Assembly: GCF_003704105.1 (NCBI RefSeq)
Contig: NZ_QUOQ01000007.1
Location: forward strand, 1-64,000
Length of the DNA stretch: 64,000 bases
Source of the DNA: Brevundimonas lutea
GTDB lineage: Bacteria > Pseudomonadota > Alphaproteobacteria > Caulobacterales > Caulobacteraceae
Reading direction: 5' to 3'
Shown here: piece by piece, positions 19,267 through 29,875 of the stretch
Numbering within the stretch: the first letter of the stretch is position 1
How the letters are laid out: every line of letters begins with the position of its first letter
Program-made: the position numbers and the translations under genes
Notes under the pieces: model-generated
The model's input: only the letters and a program-made list of their open reading frames with translations
Database searches by the model: none
What the model was told of the DNA's origin: nothing

Positions 19267-19665
19267 TCAGACCGCCATCACCGTGCCCAGCAGCACCCGC
19301 GCCCCCGCCCGCCCCAGCACCTGGTCGCAGGCGGCCTGAAGCTGTCGCCCCAGCCGGTCGACATCCGGCACGCCGCCGGGCAGCAGGCCTCGGCCCAGTT
19401 CCGACACCACCAGATTGAACGCCGCCCTCAGGCGCGGGACGGATTGCGCCGCGCGCCCGGCCAGGGCGGGATCGGGCGTGTGCAGCGCCGCCTCGACGGT
19501 CAGCACCCCGCGTCGCCCCCCGGGCCTGACGATGGTCGCGGTCAGGGTCTGGATCGGCAGATAGGCCTCTGCGGCCGGAGCGCCTTTCGACGGCGCCCCC
19601 GCCCGCGCGCTCGTCGCCGCCGTCGCGGCCATGGCCGCCAGTCCGATCAGGGCGCGTCTGTCCAT
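19267..19665 (-). CDS. Tat-signal exported protein, FliL-like pattern
   Basis: The start at 19665 gives MDRRALIGLAAMAATAATSARA, a short twin-Arg-like signal; the upstream in-frame ATG adds an Arg-rich tail and is rejected. The 132-aa product continues YLPIQTLTATIVRPGGRRGVLTVEAALHTPDP, a layout found in Caulobacterales proteins annotated only as Tat-signal proteins and vaguely like FliL periplasmic domains. The function is unknown. It is convergent with dnaX. Confidence 0.65.
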   Translation of the reverse strand: MDRRALIGLAAMAATAATSARAGAPSKGAPAAEAYLPIQTLTATIVRPGGRRGVLTVEAALHTPDPALAGRAAQSVPRLRAAFNLVVSELGRGLLPGGVPDVDRLGRQLQAACDQVLGRAGARVLLGTVMAV

Positions 19666-19756
19666 CCGCCGAGCATGACGCCGCCCGCTTAAGGCGCGGT
19701 TACGGCCGAAGCGCCGACCGGGCGCAAGCACGAGACCCGCCCGAGGACGGGCCTCC

Positions 19757-22700
19757 CTACAAATTCAGCAGCGCCGGGTCCCCGCCCTGGGCCGCGATAT
19801 TGATGCTGATGGCCTTTTCGGCGGCGTAGCGGATCAGGCTGTTGGGGCCGCCGGCCTTGGGGCCGGTGCCGCTGAGGCCCTCGCCGCCGAAGGGCTGAAC
19901 CCCCACCACCGCCCCGGTCATCGAGCGGTTCACATAGACGTTTCCGGCCGGGACCAGCCGCAGCACCTCCTCGGCGAAGGCCTCGATGCGGCTATGCACG
20001 CCCAGGGTCAGGCCATAGCCCCGCGCCGCCAGCTTGCCGGCCACCGACTTCAGATCGTCCGGGTCATAGCGATAGATGTGCAGGATCGGGCCGAAGACCT
20101 CCTTTTCCAGGAAGTCCGGCGTCGGAATCTCGGCGATGGTCGGGGCGAAATAGTCGCCAGGCCGCGCGCCGGAATTGGCGCTGTCGGCCAGGTCGGCGCG
20201 GGCGATGACCTTGGCCTCCTTGTTCAGCCGCGACAGGTGCTTCTCCAGGGTGACGCGGGACTGGGGATCGATCACCGGGCCGATGTCGGTGGAGGGATCG
20301 GCCGGGTCGCCGACCACCTGGGCCGCCAGCGCGCCCTTCAGTCCCTCGATCAGCAGGTCCGCCGAATCCTCCGGCACGAACAGCACGCGCAGGGCCGAAC
20401 AGCGCTGGCCCGCCGAGCCGAAGGCCGAGACGATCACATCGTCCAGCACCTGTTCCCTCAGCGCCGTGGTATCCACGAACATGCCGTTCAGACCGCCGGT
20501 CTCGGCGATGAAGGGCACGATCGGCCCCTTGCGCTCGGCCAGGCTCTTGTTGATCGCCCAGGCCGTGTCTGTGCCGCCGGTGAAGGCCACGCCGTCGATG
20601 CCCGGATGCGACACCAGGGCCGCGCCCACCGTCTCGCCGCGCCCGGGAACCAGGGCCAGCAGCTCGGGCTTCAGCCCCGCCTTGTGGAACAGCCGCACGG
20701 CCTCGGCCGCAACCAGCGGCGTCTGCTCGGCCGGCTTGGCCAGTACCGCGTTGCCGGCCGCTAGGGCCGCCGCCACCTGTCCGGTGAAGATGGCCAGGGG
20801 GAAGTTCCACGGGCTGATGCAGACGAACACGCCGCGGCCATGCAGCACCAGTTCGTTGGTCTCGCCGGTCGGACCCTTCAGCGTCTCGCGACCGGAAAAG
20901 TCTCGCTCGGCCAGCATGGCGTAGTAGCGGCAGAAATCCGCCGCCTCGCGCACCTCGGCCACCCCGTCGTTCAGGGTCTTGCCCGCCTCGCGGCTGAGCA
21001 GGGCGACGAACCGGTCCATATCGGCTTCCAGCGCATCGGCCATGGCGCGCAGGATCTGGGCGCGCGGCCCGCCCCCGGCCCGGTCCCAGGCGATCTGGGC
21101 CTTGGCGGCCAAATCGACGGCGCGGTCGATCTCATCCTTGGTGGCCTCGGACACATGGCCCAGGGTGCTGCCCCGGTCGGCCGGATTGGTCACGGCTTCG
21201 GGGTTTTCGCCGGCCTGCAGCACGCCACCGATGATCGGGCCGGAGTTCAGCCGTTCGCGATCGATAAGGTCCAGCGCGATGGCGTGGCGGTCGCGTTCGG
21301 CGGCCCGGGAATAGTCGCGGCCGAGGGAGTTCTGTCGATTGCCATACATGTCGCGCGGGACCGGAATCTTGGAGTGGGGGCCGGGGTTGGCCTCGAGGGC
21401 GGTGAAGGGATCGGCGGCCACGGCGGCGGCCGGGACACGCTCATCCAGCAGCGCGTGGACGAAGGAGGAATTGGCGCCGTTCTCGAGCAGGCGCCGCACC
21501 AGATAGGGCAGCAGCTCCTCATGGCCGCCGACGGGGGCGTAGGCCCTGACGACCAGCCGCTCGCCCTTCCACTTCTCGGCGGCGGCGTCGTACAGCGCCT
21601 CGCCCATGCCGTGCAGGCGCTGGAACTCGACCTTGACGTCCGCCGCCTTGGCCATGCGGTGCACGGCCGCCAGGGACACGGCGTTGTGGGTGGCGAACTG
21701 GCCATACAGATGCGGCGACGCTTTCAGGATGGCCTCGGCGCAGACCAGGAAGTTGACGTCGGTGGCCGCCTTGGTGGTGAACACCGGATAGTCCTCGCGG
21801 CCCATCACCTGGGCGCGCTTGATCTCGGTGTCCCAATAGGCGCCCTTCACCAGCCGCACCATGATGCGGCGGCCGGAATGACGGGCCAGGTCGGCGACGC
21901 GGGCGATCACTTCGGGCGCGCGCTTCTGATAGGCCTGGACCGCCAGGCCCAGCCCCTTCCACTCGCCTAGGTCGGGATCGTGGGCCAGGGCGTCCAGCAG
22001 TTTCAGCGAGATGACCAGCCGGTCCGCCTCCTCGGCGTCCATGCAGAAGTTCAGGTCGTGGCCCTTGGCCAGCATCGCCAGCCGCTTGATGCGGGGATAG
22101 AGCTCCTCCCACACCCGCGCCTCCTGGGTCGCTTCATATCGCGGCGTCAGGGCCGACAGCTTGACCGAGACGCCGTGGCCGGTCTGCGGCCCGGTCATGT
22201 CCGGGCGGTCCATGCGGCTGGTGCCGCCGACCATCTGGATGGCCTCGGCGTAGATCCGCTCATAGCGGGCGGCGTCGGCGTCGGTTCGGGCGCCTTCGCC
22301 CAGCATGTCGAAACTGCACAGCCAGCGATTCCGGTTGGCCCGCCTCAGCGCCGCGCCGATGTTGCGACCCACGACGAACTGCTCGCCCATCATGCGCACG
22401 GCGGCGCCCACCGCCTGACGGATCACCGGCTCGCCGACCCGGCCGGCGACACGCCGCAGGAAGCCGGGCAGGTCACGTCGTGCGTCCTCGTCAACGTCCA
22501 CCACGCGGCCGGTCAGCATCAGGCCCCAGGTCGAGGCGTTGACGAAGACGCTGTCGGACTGGCCCAGGTGCTTGGCCCAGTCGGCGGACTTGATCTTCTC
22601 GGCGATCAGCTTGTCGCGGGTGTCTTCGTCGGGCGTGCGCAGCAGGGCTTCGGCCAGGCACATCAGGGCCAGACCCTCCCGGGTGCCCAGCGAGAATTCC

Positions 22701-22918
22701 TGCAGGAAGCTCTCGATCACCCCCTGGCGTTCATTGTCCTTCCGGGCGCGCTCGACCAGGTCGATGGCCTCCTCGACGGCAGCCTCGCGAGCGGTGCGGT
22801 CCAGGGGGATCCGATCCAGAAGTGTCTGAACCGCCGAGGTTTCGTCGGCGTACTTGCCGGCGTCCAGGGCGTCCCAGTCCTGGGAGAGGGTGACGGGCGG
22901 GCGGGCGTGAAAACTCAT
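19757..22918 (-). CDS. putA: Bifunctional proline dehydrogenase / P5C dehydrogenase
   Basis: The 1053-aa protein fuses an FAD-dependent proline dehydrogenase barrel (about 160-480; CMDAEEADRL, RLVKGAYWDTEIKRAQ) to an NAD-dependent aldehyde dehydrogenase (about 540-1040; ISPWNFPLAIFTGQ, FTGGT, and the catalytic Cys in GSAGQRCSALR near 840). It oxidises proline to glutamate with channelled P5C. The length and N-terminus show no ribbon-helix-helix DNA-binding domain, so this is the non-autoregulatory type. No putP or PutR gene is adjacent. Confidence 0.97.
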   Translation of the reverse strand: MSFHARPPVTLSQDWDALDAGKYADETSAVQTLLDRIPLDRTAREAAVEEAIDLVERARKDNERQGVIESFLQEFSLGTREGLALMCLAEALLRTPDEDTRDKLIAEKIKSADWAKHLGQSDSVFVNASTWGLMLTGRVVDVDEDARRDLPGFLRRVAGRVGEPVIRQAVGAAVRMMGEQFVVGRNIGAALRRANRNRWLCSFDMLGEGARTDADAARYERIYAEAIQMVGGTSRMDRPDMTGPQTGHGVSVKLSALTPRYEATQEARVWEELYPRIKRLAMLAKGHDLNFCMDAEEADRLVISLKLLDALAHDPDLGEWKGLGLAVQAYQKRAPEVIARVADLARHSGRRIMVRLVKGAYWDTEIKRAQVMGREDYPVFTTKAATDVNFLVCAEAILKASPHLYGQFATHNAVSLAAVHRMAKAADVKVEFQRLHGMGEALYDAAAEKWKGERLVVRAYAPVGGHEELLPYLVRRLLENGANSSFVHALLDERVPAAAVAADPFTALEANPGPHSKIPVPRDMYGNRQNSLGRDYSRAAERDRHAIALDLIDRERLNSGPIIGGVLQAGENPEAVTNPADRGSTLGHVSEATKDEIDRAVDLAAKAQIAWDRAGGGPRAQILRAMADALEADMDRFVALLSREAGKTLNDGVAEVREAADFCRYYAMLAERDFSGRETLKGPTGETNELVLHGRGVFVCISPWNFPLAIFTGQVAAALAAGNAVLAKPAEQTPLVAAEAVRLFHKAGLKPELLALVPGRGETVGAALVSHPGIDGVAFTGGTDTAWAINKSLAERKGPIVPFIAETGGLNGMFVDTTALREQVLDDVIVSAFGSAGQRCSALRVLFVPEDSADLLIEGLKGALAAQVVGDPADPSTDIGPVIDPQSRVTLEKHLSRLNKEAKVIARADLADSANSGARPGDYFAPTIAEIPTPDFLEKEVFGPILHIYRYDPDDLKSVAGKLAARGYGLTLGVHSRIEAFAEEVLRLVPAGNVYVNRSMTGAVVGVQPFGGEGLSGTGPKAGGPNSLIRYAAEKAISINIAAQGGDPALLNL

Positions 22919-22980
22919 GGCGGCCCCTTACGCGTTCACCTCCATCGACGAAAGGGGGGCGGGCGAGACTGTCGAGCGCC

Positions 22981-23559
22981 CTACCCCAGCCGCGCGTCCA
23001 GCAACGCTTTCACCGCCGGCCAGTCATCTTCGGTGACCGCGAAAATCACCGTGTCGCGCACCCGCCCGGTGTGAGTCACCTTGTGCCGCCGCAACACCGC
23101 CTCCTCGACCGCGCCCAGCCGCGCCAGCGCCGCGCGGCTGCGTCCATTCAACGCATCGGTGCAGAACTCGACCCGGATGGCGCCCGCCTCAAAGGCCGCG
23201 CCCATCAGCAGCCGCTTGCAGGCCGGATTGACCAGACCGCCGCGGAATTCCGGCCGATAGAAGGTGCCGCCGATCTCCACCCGCCTGTGGGCGTCGACGA
23301 TGTCGAAGAAGCCGGTCACCCCCGCGATCGCCTTGGCCGCTTTGTCGATCACCACATAGGGCAGGCGGTGGCCCAGATGGACGCTGCGCATCGCGTCGGT
23401 CCACCAGTCCTCGAAATCCTCGCCATAGGCGGAGGACACCAGAATGTCCCAGGCCTCGGGATCGACGTTCAGCGCCTCGCGCACGGCCTTCTTGCGCGAC
23501 TCCCTCAGCGGCTCCAGCCGCACCTGGGCGTTCTCCAGCACCATCGGGTCCAGCTTCAC
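22981..23559 (-). CDS. GNAT-family N-acetyltransferase (RimJ/RimL type)
   Basis: The 192-aa protein starts [21 protein letters not shown], the usual RimJ/L-like opening, and has [44 protein letters not shown] (acetyl-CoA loop region) and a C-terminal IFAVTEDDW. It overlaps the aroB end by four bases, so it is the last gene of an aroK-aroB-GNAT operon. The substrate is unknown. Confidence 0.85.
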   Translation of the reverse strand: MKLDPMVLENAQVRLEPLRESRKKAVREALNVDPEAWDILVSSAYGEDFEDWWTDAMRSVHLGHRLPYVVIDKAAKAIAGVTGFFDIVDAHRRVEIGGTFYRPEFRGGLVNPACKRLLMGAAFEAGAIRVEFCTDALNGRSRAALARLGAVEEAVLRRHKVTHTGRVRDTVIFAVTEDDWPAVKALLDARLG

Positions 23560-24674
23560 GACGCGCCCTCGTCCTTCAGGAACTGCTCCACCGCCGCCGC
23601 ATCAACGTCCTTGGCCACGAAGGCCTCGCCGATGCCCCGCGCCAGCACCAGGGTCAGCCGTCCGCCCTCTGCCTTCTTGTCCCCCCGCATCCGCTCGACC
23701 AGCCGCGCGGCGTCGAACCCGTCCGCCGGATCCAGCCGCGTCGGCAGCCCCGCCGCCCCGAACGCCGCCTCGGCCCGCGCCGCGGCCTCCGCCGTCGCCA
23801 GCCCCGTCCGCACCGAGAACCGGAACGCCAGGGCGCAGCCGACGGCCACCGCCTCGCCGTGGCTCAACCGCGCCTCGTCGAACGCCAGCTCGGCCTCCAG
23901 CGCATGACCGAAGGTGTGGCCCAGGTTCAGCAGGGCGCGGCGCCCCGCCTCCTTCTCGTCCTCGGCCACGATGGCCGCCTTGATCTCGACCGACCGCTCG
24001 ACCGCCCGCGTCAGGGCCACGACATCGCCCCGCGCCCCGACAGCCCCCTCGCCCTCCAGCCAGGCGAAGAACTCCGCATCGCAAATCAGCCCATGCTTGA
24101 TCACCTCGGCCCAACCCGAGCGCAATTGCCGCTCCGGCAGGGTCGCCAGCAGGCCGATATCGGCCACCACCAGCCGCGGCTGGTGAAACGCCCCGACCAG
24201 GTTCTTGCCGCGCGGCGTGTCGATCGCCGTCTTGCCGCCGACCGAACTGTCGACCTGCGCCAGCAGGCTGGTGGGAACCTGGACCACTCCGATCCCGCGC
24301 ATCCACAGCGCCGCCGCCAGCCCGGCCAGGTCCCCGACCACCCCGCCGCCCAGGGCGACCACGCAGTCCCCACGGTCCAGCCCCAGGGCGCCGAAGCCGT
24401 CCAGAACCCGCTCCAGCTCTGCGAAGCTCTTCGACCGCTCCCCCGCCGGCACGTCGATGACTTCGGCCTTCACCCCGGCTTCGCCCAGCACCGCCGCCAG
24501 GGCCGCCCCATGCAGCCCCCACACCGTCGCGTCGGCCACGACCACGCAGCGGTCCCGTCCGATCGCCGTCTTCAGCCGCCGGCCCGCGCGCCCCAGGGCT
24601 CCCGCCCCGATGACCACCTCATAGGGCGCGAAACCGCCCGAGCCGCCGACGGTGACAATCCGGTTCCCGCTCAT
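23556..24674 (-). CDS. aroB: 3-dehydroquinate synthase
   Basis: The 372-aa enzyme has the NAD loop [19 protein letters not shown] near 104-122, [21 protein letters not shown] with the metal-site and Lys residues near 130-150, and [11 protein letters not shown] near 248. It cyclises DAHP to 3-dehydroquinate in the shikimate pathway. Its ATG overlaps the aroK stop (ATGA), so the two are coupled. Confidence 0.96.
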   Translation of the reverse strand: MSGNRIVTVGGSGGFAPYEVVIGAGALGRAGRRLKTAIGRDRCVVVADATVWGLHGAALAAVLGEAGVKAEVIDVPAGERSKSFAELERVLDGFGALGLDRGDCVVALGGGVVGDLAGLAAALWMRGIGVVQVPTSLLAQVDSSVGGKTAIDTPRGKNLVGAFHQPRLVVADIGLLATLPERQLRSGWAEVIKHGLICDAEFFAWLEGEGAVGARGDVVALTRAVERSVEIKAAIVAEDEKEAGRRALLNLGHTFGHALEAELAFDEARLSHGEAVAVGCALAFRFSVRTGLATAEAAARAEAAFGAAGLPTRLDPADGFDAARLVERMRGDKKAEGGRLTLVLARGIGEAFVAKDVDAAAVEQFLKDEGAS

Positions 24675-25243
24675 CGGGCCTGCTCCCGCTCATAAGCCTC
24701 CAGCGCGGCGACGATGGCCGCCACCGCCTGGCCGTGCGGCCCGGAGCCGACCTCGACCGCCAGATCGGCCTCGGCGTAGATCGGATAGCGCGCCTCGGCC
24801 AGCGCCCCCAGCACCGCCCTGGGGTCCTTGCCACGCAGCAGGGGCCGCGTGTCGCGCCGGCCGACCCGCTCGGCGATCACCTCCAGGTCGGCCTTCAGCC
24901 ACACCGTGGTCGCTCGTTCCTTCAGCAGCGCCCGCGTCTCGACGTTCAGCATCGCCCCGCCGCCGGTCGCCAGCACCACGGGCGGCCCCTCCAGCAGGCG
25001 GCGGATCACCCGCGCCTCGCCCGCCCGGAACTCGGCCTCGCCCAGTTCGGCGAAGATGTCCGACACGCTGCGCCCCGCCGCCCGCTCGATCTCGTCGTCG
25101 GCGTCGACGAACGGCAGTCCCAGCCGCTGCGCCAGCCGCCGCCCCACGCTCGACTTGCCCACCCCCATCAGTCCGACCAGGGCGAGGGTTCGGCGGGCCG
25201 CGAAAGGGGGCTTGGCTTGGCGGGCGGGCGCGGACATGGTCAT
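24671..25243 (-). CDS. aroK: Shikimate kinase
   Basis: The 190-aa kinase has the P-loop [16 protein letters not shown] near 23-38, the shikimate-binding DADDEIE near 52, a GGGAM loop near 98 and the lid RPLLRGKDP near 136. It phosphorylates shikimate using ATP. An internal ATG six bases in (25237) is an alternative start. It heads the aroK-aroB-GNAT operon and is divergent from xerD with only about 40 bp between them. Confidence 0.95.
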   Translation of the reverse strand: MTMSAPARQAKPPFAARRTLALVGLMGVGKSSVGRRLAQRLGLPFVDADDEIERAAGRSVSDIFAELGEAEFRAGEARVIRRLLEGPPVVLATGGGAMLNVETRALLKERATTVWLKADLEVIAERVGRRDTRPLLRGKDPRAVLGALAEARYPIYAEADLAVEVGSGPHGQAVAAIVAALEAYEREQAR

Positions 25244-25284
25244 CGCCTTATGACCCAGGTTCGCGCGGAAATCGCGGGGAAAGC

Positions 25285-26231
<947 letters not shown>

Positions 26232-26235
<4 letters not shown>

Positions 26236-26447
26236 CCGACGCGCAGAAGACCCCGCTCAAGCCCCTGCCCGACACCGGCGTCAGCCTGTCGAACAGCTCG
26301 GCTTCCGTCGCCATCTACGAATACGACGACGTGCTGGTCTTCCTGAAGCCGGGCGCCCAGATGCAGGCCGTCTTCACCGGCTCGGAAAAGCCCCCGACCT
26401 CAACCGGCACCGTCCCGGACTGGCCGAAGCTCACGCCCAAGAGCTGA
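26232..26447 (+). CDS. Small hypothetical protein coupled to xerD
   Basis: The 71-aa protein starts at an ATG overlapping the xerD stop (ATGA). The centre VAIYEYDDVLVFLKPGAQMQAVF is beta-prone, and the ends are Pro/Ser/Thr-rich. No family is recognised. A GGCGCGG/CCGCGCC hairpin follows at 26448-26464. Confidence 0.55.
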
Positions 26448-26480
26448 GGCGCGGTCACCGCGCCGTGCTAGAGGGTCGTC

Positions 26481-26675
26481 ATGACCCAGCCCGACGACAC
26501 CGACGCGACGCCGCCCATCGCCGAACCGGCCGACGAAACCCCCGTCCAGCGCGCCCTGCGCCTGAAACAGGCCGCCATCGACGCCCGCCCCAAACCGCCC
26601 CGGGGCGGCCGTTTCCAGCGCGAACAGGCCGCCCGCATCACCACCGGCAAATCCCGCCCCTGGATGAGCAAGTAG
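26481..26675 (+). CDS. Small conserved hypothetical protein
   Basis: The 64-aa protein ends with PKPPRGGRFQREQAARITTGKSRPWMSK, a pattern common to short Caulobacterales and sphingomonad proteins of unknown function. The N-terminal half is acidic and disordered. GAGGG stands before the ATG. Confidence 0.65.
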   Translation: MTQPDDTDATPPIAEPADETPVQRALRLKQAAIDARPKPPRGGRFQREQAARITTGKSRPWMSK

Positions 26676-26688
26676 GGCCTCAGCCCCC

Positions 26689-26901
26689 TCATTCCTTCCA
26701 CTGGAACACCTCCTCCAGCGGCTTGCCGAACACCCGCGCGATGCGGAATGCGGCCTCCAGGCTGGGCGCGTACTTGCCGGCCTCGATGGCGGCGATGGTC
26801 TGGCGGGTGACGCCGATGCGGTCGCCCAGCTCGGCCTGGGTCATCTCGCCGTTCAGGAAACGGAGCGTCCTGACCTGATTGTCGATGGGGCCGTCAGGCA
26901 T
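26689..26901 (-). CDS. Small Cro/CI-type HTH regulator
   Basis: The 70-aa product starts at MPDGPIDNQVRTLRF and is almost entirely one XRE helix-turn-helix: MTQAELGDRIGVTRQTIAAIEAGKYAPSLEAAFRIARVF, ending with EEVFQWKE. It resembles short YozG-like repressors that pair with an adjacent membrane protein. It overlaps the membrane gene upstream by 8 bases. Confidence 0.88.
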   Translation of the reverse strand: MPDGPIDNQVRTLRFLNGEMTQAELGDRIGVTRQTIAAIEAGKYAPSLEAAFRIARVFGKPLEEVFQWKE

Positions 26902-27319
26902 GCCAGCCCTTCCGATAGGCGCTGAGCACGGCCCAGTAGCGCACCACCTCGGCGATGACATAGGTCAGCAGCGCCGCGTGCACGATATGCCACCCCGCCT
27001 CGACGAACGGCAGATAGACGCCCGTGAACACCAGTCCGGCCATCATCACATAATAGGCGCGGCGCCCGGCGCGATTGGCGATGGCCCGGTCCCGCTCGTC
27101 CGGCTTGGCCCTGGCCTCCTTGCCCGAGGTCCTGCCGATATAGAGCCGCCCCACGCCCAGGATCACCAGTTGCAGCGCCATCGCCCCGGCATAGACCGCC
27201 AGCAGCCGCAGATTGGGCAGCCCCTCGATCGAGCCGCTATAGGCCACGGCGAAATACACCCCGAACGACACCACCAGGGCCCCCAGCATCAGCCAGGCCA
27301 GCTTCTCTCTGTAAGACAC
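26894..27319 (-). CDS. Four-TM membrane protein paired with an XRE regulator
   Basis: The GTG at 27319 follows GGAG and gives 141 aa (starting VSYREKLAW); a start at 27349 is less likely. Four hydrophobic segments are visible at about 6-26, 35-55, 85-103 and 108-128, with a charged loop between the second and third that includes PDERDRAIANRAGRRAYYVM. This arrangement is like DUF2178-type membrane proteins next to small HTH repressors. The function is unknown. Confidence 0.68.
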   Translation of the reverse strand: MSYREKLAWLMLGALVVSFGVYFAVAYSGSIEGLPNLRLLAVYAGAMALQLVILGVGRLYIGRTSGKEARAKPDERDRAIANRAGRRAYYVMMAGLVFTGVYLPFVEAGWHIVHAALLTYVIAEVVRYWAVLSAYRKGWHA

Positions 27320-27571
27320 GGCGCGATCTCCATGTTTGACGCAGCTCACATGATGTGAATATTTTCTAACATTGAGTCAAGCGTGGCGAACATCGTCGTT
27401 CGCAAAGCGGCACAGCGCCGGCAGCCGGTGAGCCGTCAACCGTGTCATGCGCGGTTTAGGAACTGACGGTGCGGACGTCAGCTAAGGGTGGAAAGCGGAC
27501 GTTGTCCAGGGGCGCGCCCCGGGGCACCGATGCCGCTCAGTCCCAAGTGTGACGTGCCCGCCTCTTTAGCT

Positions 27572-28060
27572 TCATGCGGCTTGCTTGAGCGCTTCACGAC
27601 CGTGGGCAGCACGCGCCACGATCACGACGAACCCGGCGAAATCGACAGGCTTGGCGGTATAGATGTCCGCGCCGGCGGCCAGGCCGACCTGCTGATCCTC
27701 CGCCCTTATGGACGCGGACAGCATGACGATCGGGGTGTCGCTGTTCGGCCCGGCCCCATCCCGGATCCGGCGCGTGGCGGCCAGCCCGTCCAGCACGGGC
27801 ATGTTCACATCCATCACGATCAAATCGAACAGCTGCACATCCGTGCAGTCGAGAGCGATTTGTCCGTTTTCAGCCGTGGAGACGGTGTGGCCGCACCCGG
27901 TGAGCGAGGTGACCAGGAGCAGGCGGTTCACGGGGTGATCCTCGACGACCAGTATCTGAAGGGCGGCGACGTCGGCCGGGGACGACTCGACGCTGGATGC
28001 GGCGTCCGGCTCATGCCAGGCGGCGACCGGGAACGTCGCCCTGAAGGTGAAGGTCGAAAC
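27572..28060 (-). pseudogene. Receiver-domain part of a frameshifted hybrid histidine kinase
   Basis: This stretch continues the kinase gene at 28011-29393 in the next frame. It reads STFTFRATFPVAAW, the expected end of a kinase ATPase domain, then a linker and a complete receiver: LVVEDHPVNRLLL with acidic pair, the phosphoacceptor Asp in IVMDVNMPVLDG, and the conserved Lys in TAKPVDF. No start codon with a ribosome site is evident in this frame, so as read the receiver would not be made. One extra base in the AAA run at 28057-28059 accounts for the shift. Confidence 0.75.
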
Positions 28061-29393
28061 CCTGTCCGGGGCAGGAGTCGATGGTGATCTCGCCTCCGAA
28101 CATGTGCGCGAGGCGGCGAGAGATTGCGAGGCCCAGCCCCGTGCCGCCGGCGCGGCGGGTGCTCGAGGCATCGACCTGTGCGAACGGCAGAAACAGGCGC
28201 GCCTGGTCGGTTTCAGAAATTCCAAGCCCCGTGTCGGTCACGGCGAAGCGCACCAATACGTCGTCGGGACCAACCTGTTCGCCGACAACGGACAGCCGCA
28301 CCGTGCCCTGCTCAGTGAACTTGGCGGCATTGCCCAGCAGGTTGTGGAGGATCTGGCCCGCACGCAGGGCGTCGGTGTGGAGGCAGTAGGGAATATCCCC
28401 TGCGACATCGAGCTCGAACGTGATGCCGCGCGCCTCCGTGGCGGCGCGTGCGGTGCCCGCGGCGCGCTCCCAAATGTCCGTGGTGCGCACCGATTGGGGA
28501 GAGAGCTCAAGTCGGTCAGCCTCCATCTTGGTCACGTCCAGAAGGTCGTTCAGCAGCGCCAGCAGGCCCTCGCCGCTCTTGCGAATGATCTGGACATAGC
28601 TGCTCTCCACGGGCGCAAGCGGCCGGGCCTCGAGCAGTTGCGCCGCGCCGAGGACGCCGTTCATCGGCGTCCTCAGTTCGTGCGAGATGATTCCCAGGAA
28701 CTCGGATTTCGCATGATTGGCCGCCTCGGCCTGATCGCGCGCCTGTTGCAGATTGACGATCAGCTCGCGTTGCCGGACCAGCGTCGCGGCGATCTCGATG
28801 TCCTTGGTCAGCGTGACGAGAAACTTTATCAGAATGGCAAGTCCCAGGACCGGTACGACCGCCGCGAACTGCCAGAACCCGGTCTGACCCCACACACTGA
28901 CGAGGATGACGCCGAGCACGATGCTGTAAGGTATCGAGATGATCAGGCCTTCGCGGGGCGCGGCGCGCAACTGCGTGAACACAAGGGTGTAGCCGGCGCA
29001 CAGCAGGCCGGTCGCCAGCGGCTCGCCGTGAACCGCGCCGCTGAACCAAGCCAGCAGGGGGGCCACCGCCCACGCGATGCAAGACACGGTGGCAACCGCC
29101 AGTCGAACGTTGCGAGCGCCTTCCGACCGCGGGTCAAGGAACGATCTCAGCAGGCCCAGGGCGGTCGTCCCGAGGAACCACCCAAGGGCGATCGGCCAGG
29201 GGACGGTCGTGGCGAGCGCAAGCGCCCAGATGCTGATGATCCAGTAGCGCAGGTTCCCGGCGACCACGAGCCGAAGCAGATGGGTGACCACGGGCCCAAT
29301 CGGTCTCCCGCCTATCTCAGGCTTGGCCTCGGTGTTCACAGGATATGCTCCAAGCGCATCGAACCAAGTCGAACTGACACGCGGTTCACCCAT
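28011..29393 (-). CDS. Membrane sensor histidine kinase (frameshifted hybrid; kinase half)
   Basis: The 460-aa frame begins MGEPRVSS and has about six TM helices (residues 38-190), then the H-box FLGIISHELRTPMNG with the phospho-His near 237. The ATPase domain has the N-box ILHNLLGNAAKF, G1 DTGLGIS and G2 GTGLGLAISRRL. The frame then reads GQGFDLHLQGDVPG and stops, whereas the next frame gives the normal GQG-STFTFRATFPV ending joined to a receiver (27572-28060). It is a hybrid kinase broken by about one base, either a real mutation or a sequence error. No sensory domain other than the TM block is recognised. Confidence 0.8.
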   Translation of the reverse strand: MGEPRVSSTWFDALGAYPVNTEAKPEIGGRPIGPVVTHLLRLVVAGNLRYWIISIWALALATTVPWPIALGWFLGTTALGLLRSFLDPRSEGARNVRLAVATVSCIAWAVAPLLAWFSGAVHGEPLATGLLCAGYTLVFTQLRAAPREGLIISIPYSIVLGVILVSVWGQTGFWQFAAVVPVLGLAILIKFLVTLTKDIEIAATLVRQRELIVNLQQARDQAEAANHAKSEFLGIISHELRTPMNGVLGAAQLLEARPLAPVESSYVQIIRKSGEGLLALLNDLLDVTKMEADRLELSPQSVRTTDIWERAAGTARAATEARGITFELDVAGDIPYCLHTDALRAGQILHNLLGNAAKFTEQGTVRLSVVGEQVGPDDVLVRFAVTDTGLGISETDQARLFLPFAQVDASSTRRAGGTGLGLAISRRLAHMFGGEITIDSCPGQGFDLHLQGDVPGRRLA

Positions 29394-29875
29394 AACATTT
29401 TGAGTAATGGGGCGCGTTAGCTGATCAGATGGCCAAATACGAGGACATGTTAGCTCTCACGCAAACTAACAGAGTCTTACTGTGAAGGTTCAATAAAAAT
29501 GGCGTTCAGCGTAATATTCGTAGCACTTTCGTTGCTGTGGGCCATAATCAATAACATATGTTGCTTCTTGACATAGGGAATTCAATTTTTCTGTCCGCCC
29601 TGATCCAAATAATCAAAGTTAAGCACAGAAGGACGCATCCTTCCGCGTCTTTGGGGGCGAGTGAGTTCGCGTGGCGACACGACTGCCGTCCCGGCACCAA
29701 TCTGTCCGCGGAATGCCAGAGGCAATAGTGCGTAGCGAATGTCCGCTACGGGTCGGGATCGGTCTTGGCCGTCCAGGCGGAAAACGGACATTCAACCCGC
29801 CGCCCGGAACCGGACCCACTCAGGGTCGGCTCGGGCTGGATTGCCGACCTTCGGCTTTGGGGCCAGTCTCCCGGA
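29394..29875. other. AT-rich intergenic stretch, 482 bp
   Basis: This gap is clearly less GC-rich than the genome, most strongly at 29450-29630. It has no protein-length reading frame with coding character. It holds one tiny hydrophobic ORF (29499-29576) and an inverted repeat, GAATGTCCG at 29737-29745 against CGGACATTC at 29785-29793. Otherwise nothing was recognised. Confidence 0.6.
29499..29576 (+). CDS. Possible 25-aa hydrophobic peptide
   Basis: An ATG at 29499, preceded by GAAGG ten bases upstream, opens a 25-codon frame reading MAFSVIFVALSLLWAIINN then ICCFLT and ending in TAG. The peptide would be a single membrane helix, similar in size and style to type I toxin or small regulatory peptides. 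Frames this short arise easily by chance, so this is tentative. Confidence 0.25.
   Translation: MAFSVIFVALSLLWAIINNICCFLT

Noticed and set aside
24652-25284. N-terminal extension of XerD
   Set aside because: It overlaps aroK antisense and encodes Pro/Arg-rich sequence unlike any recombinase; GTG 25285 fits the family.
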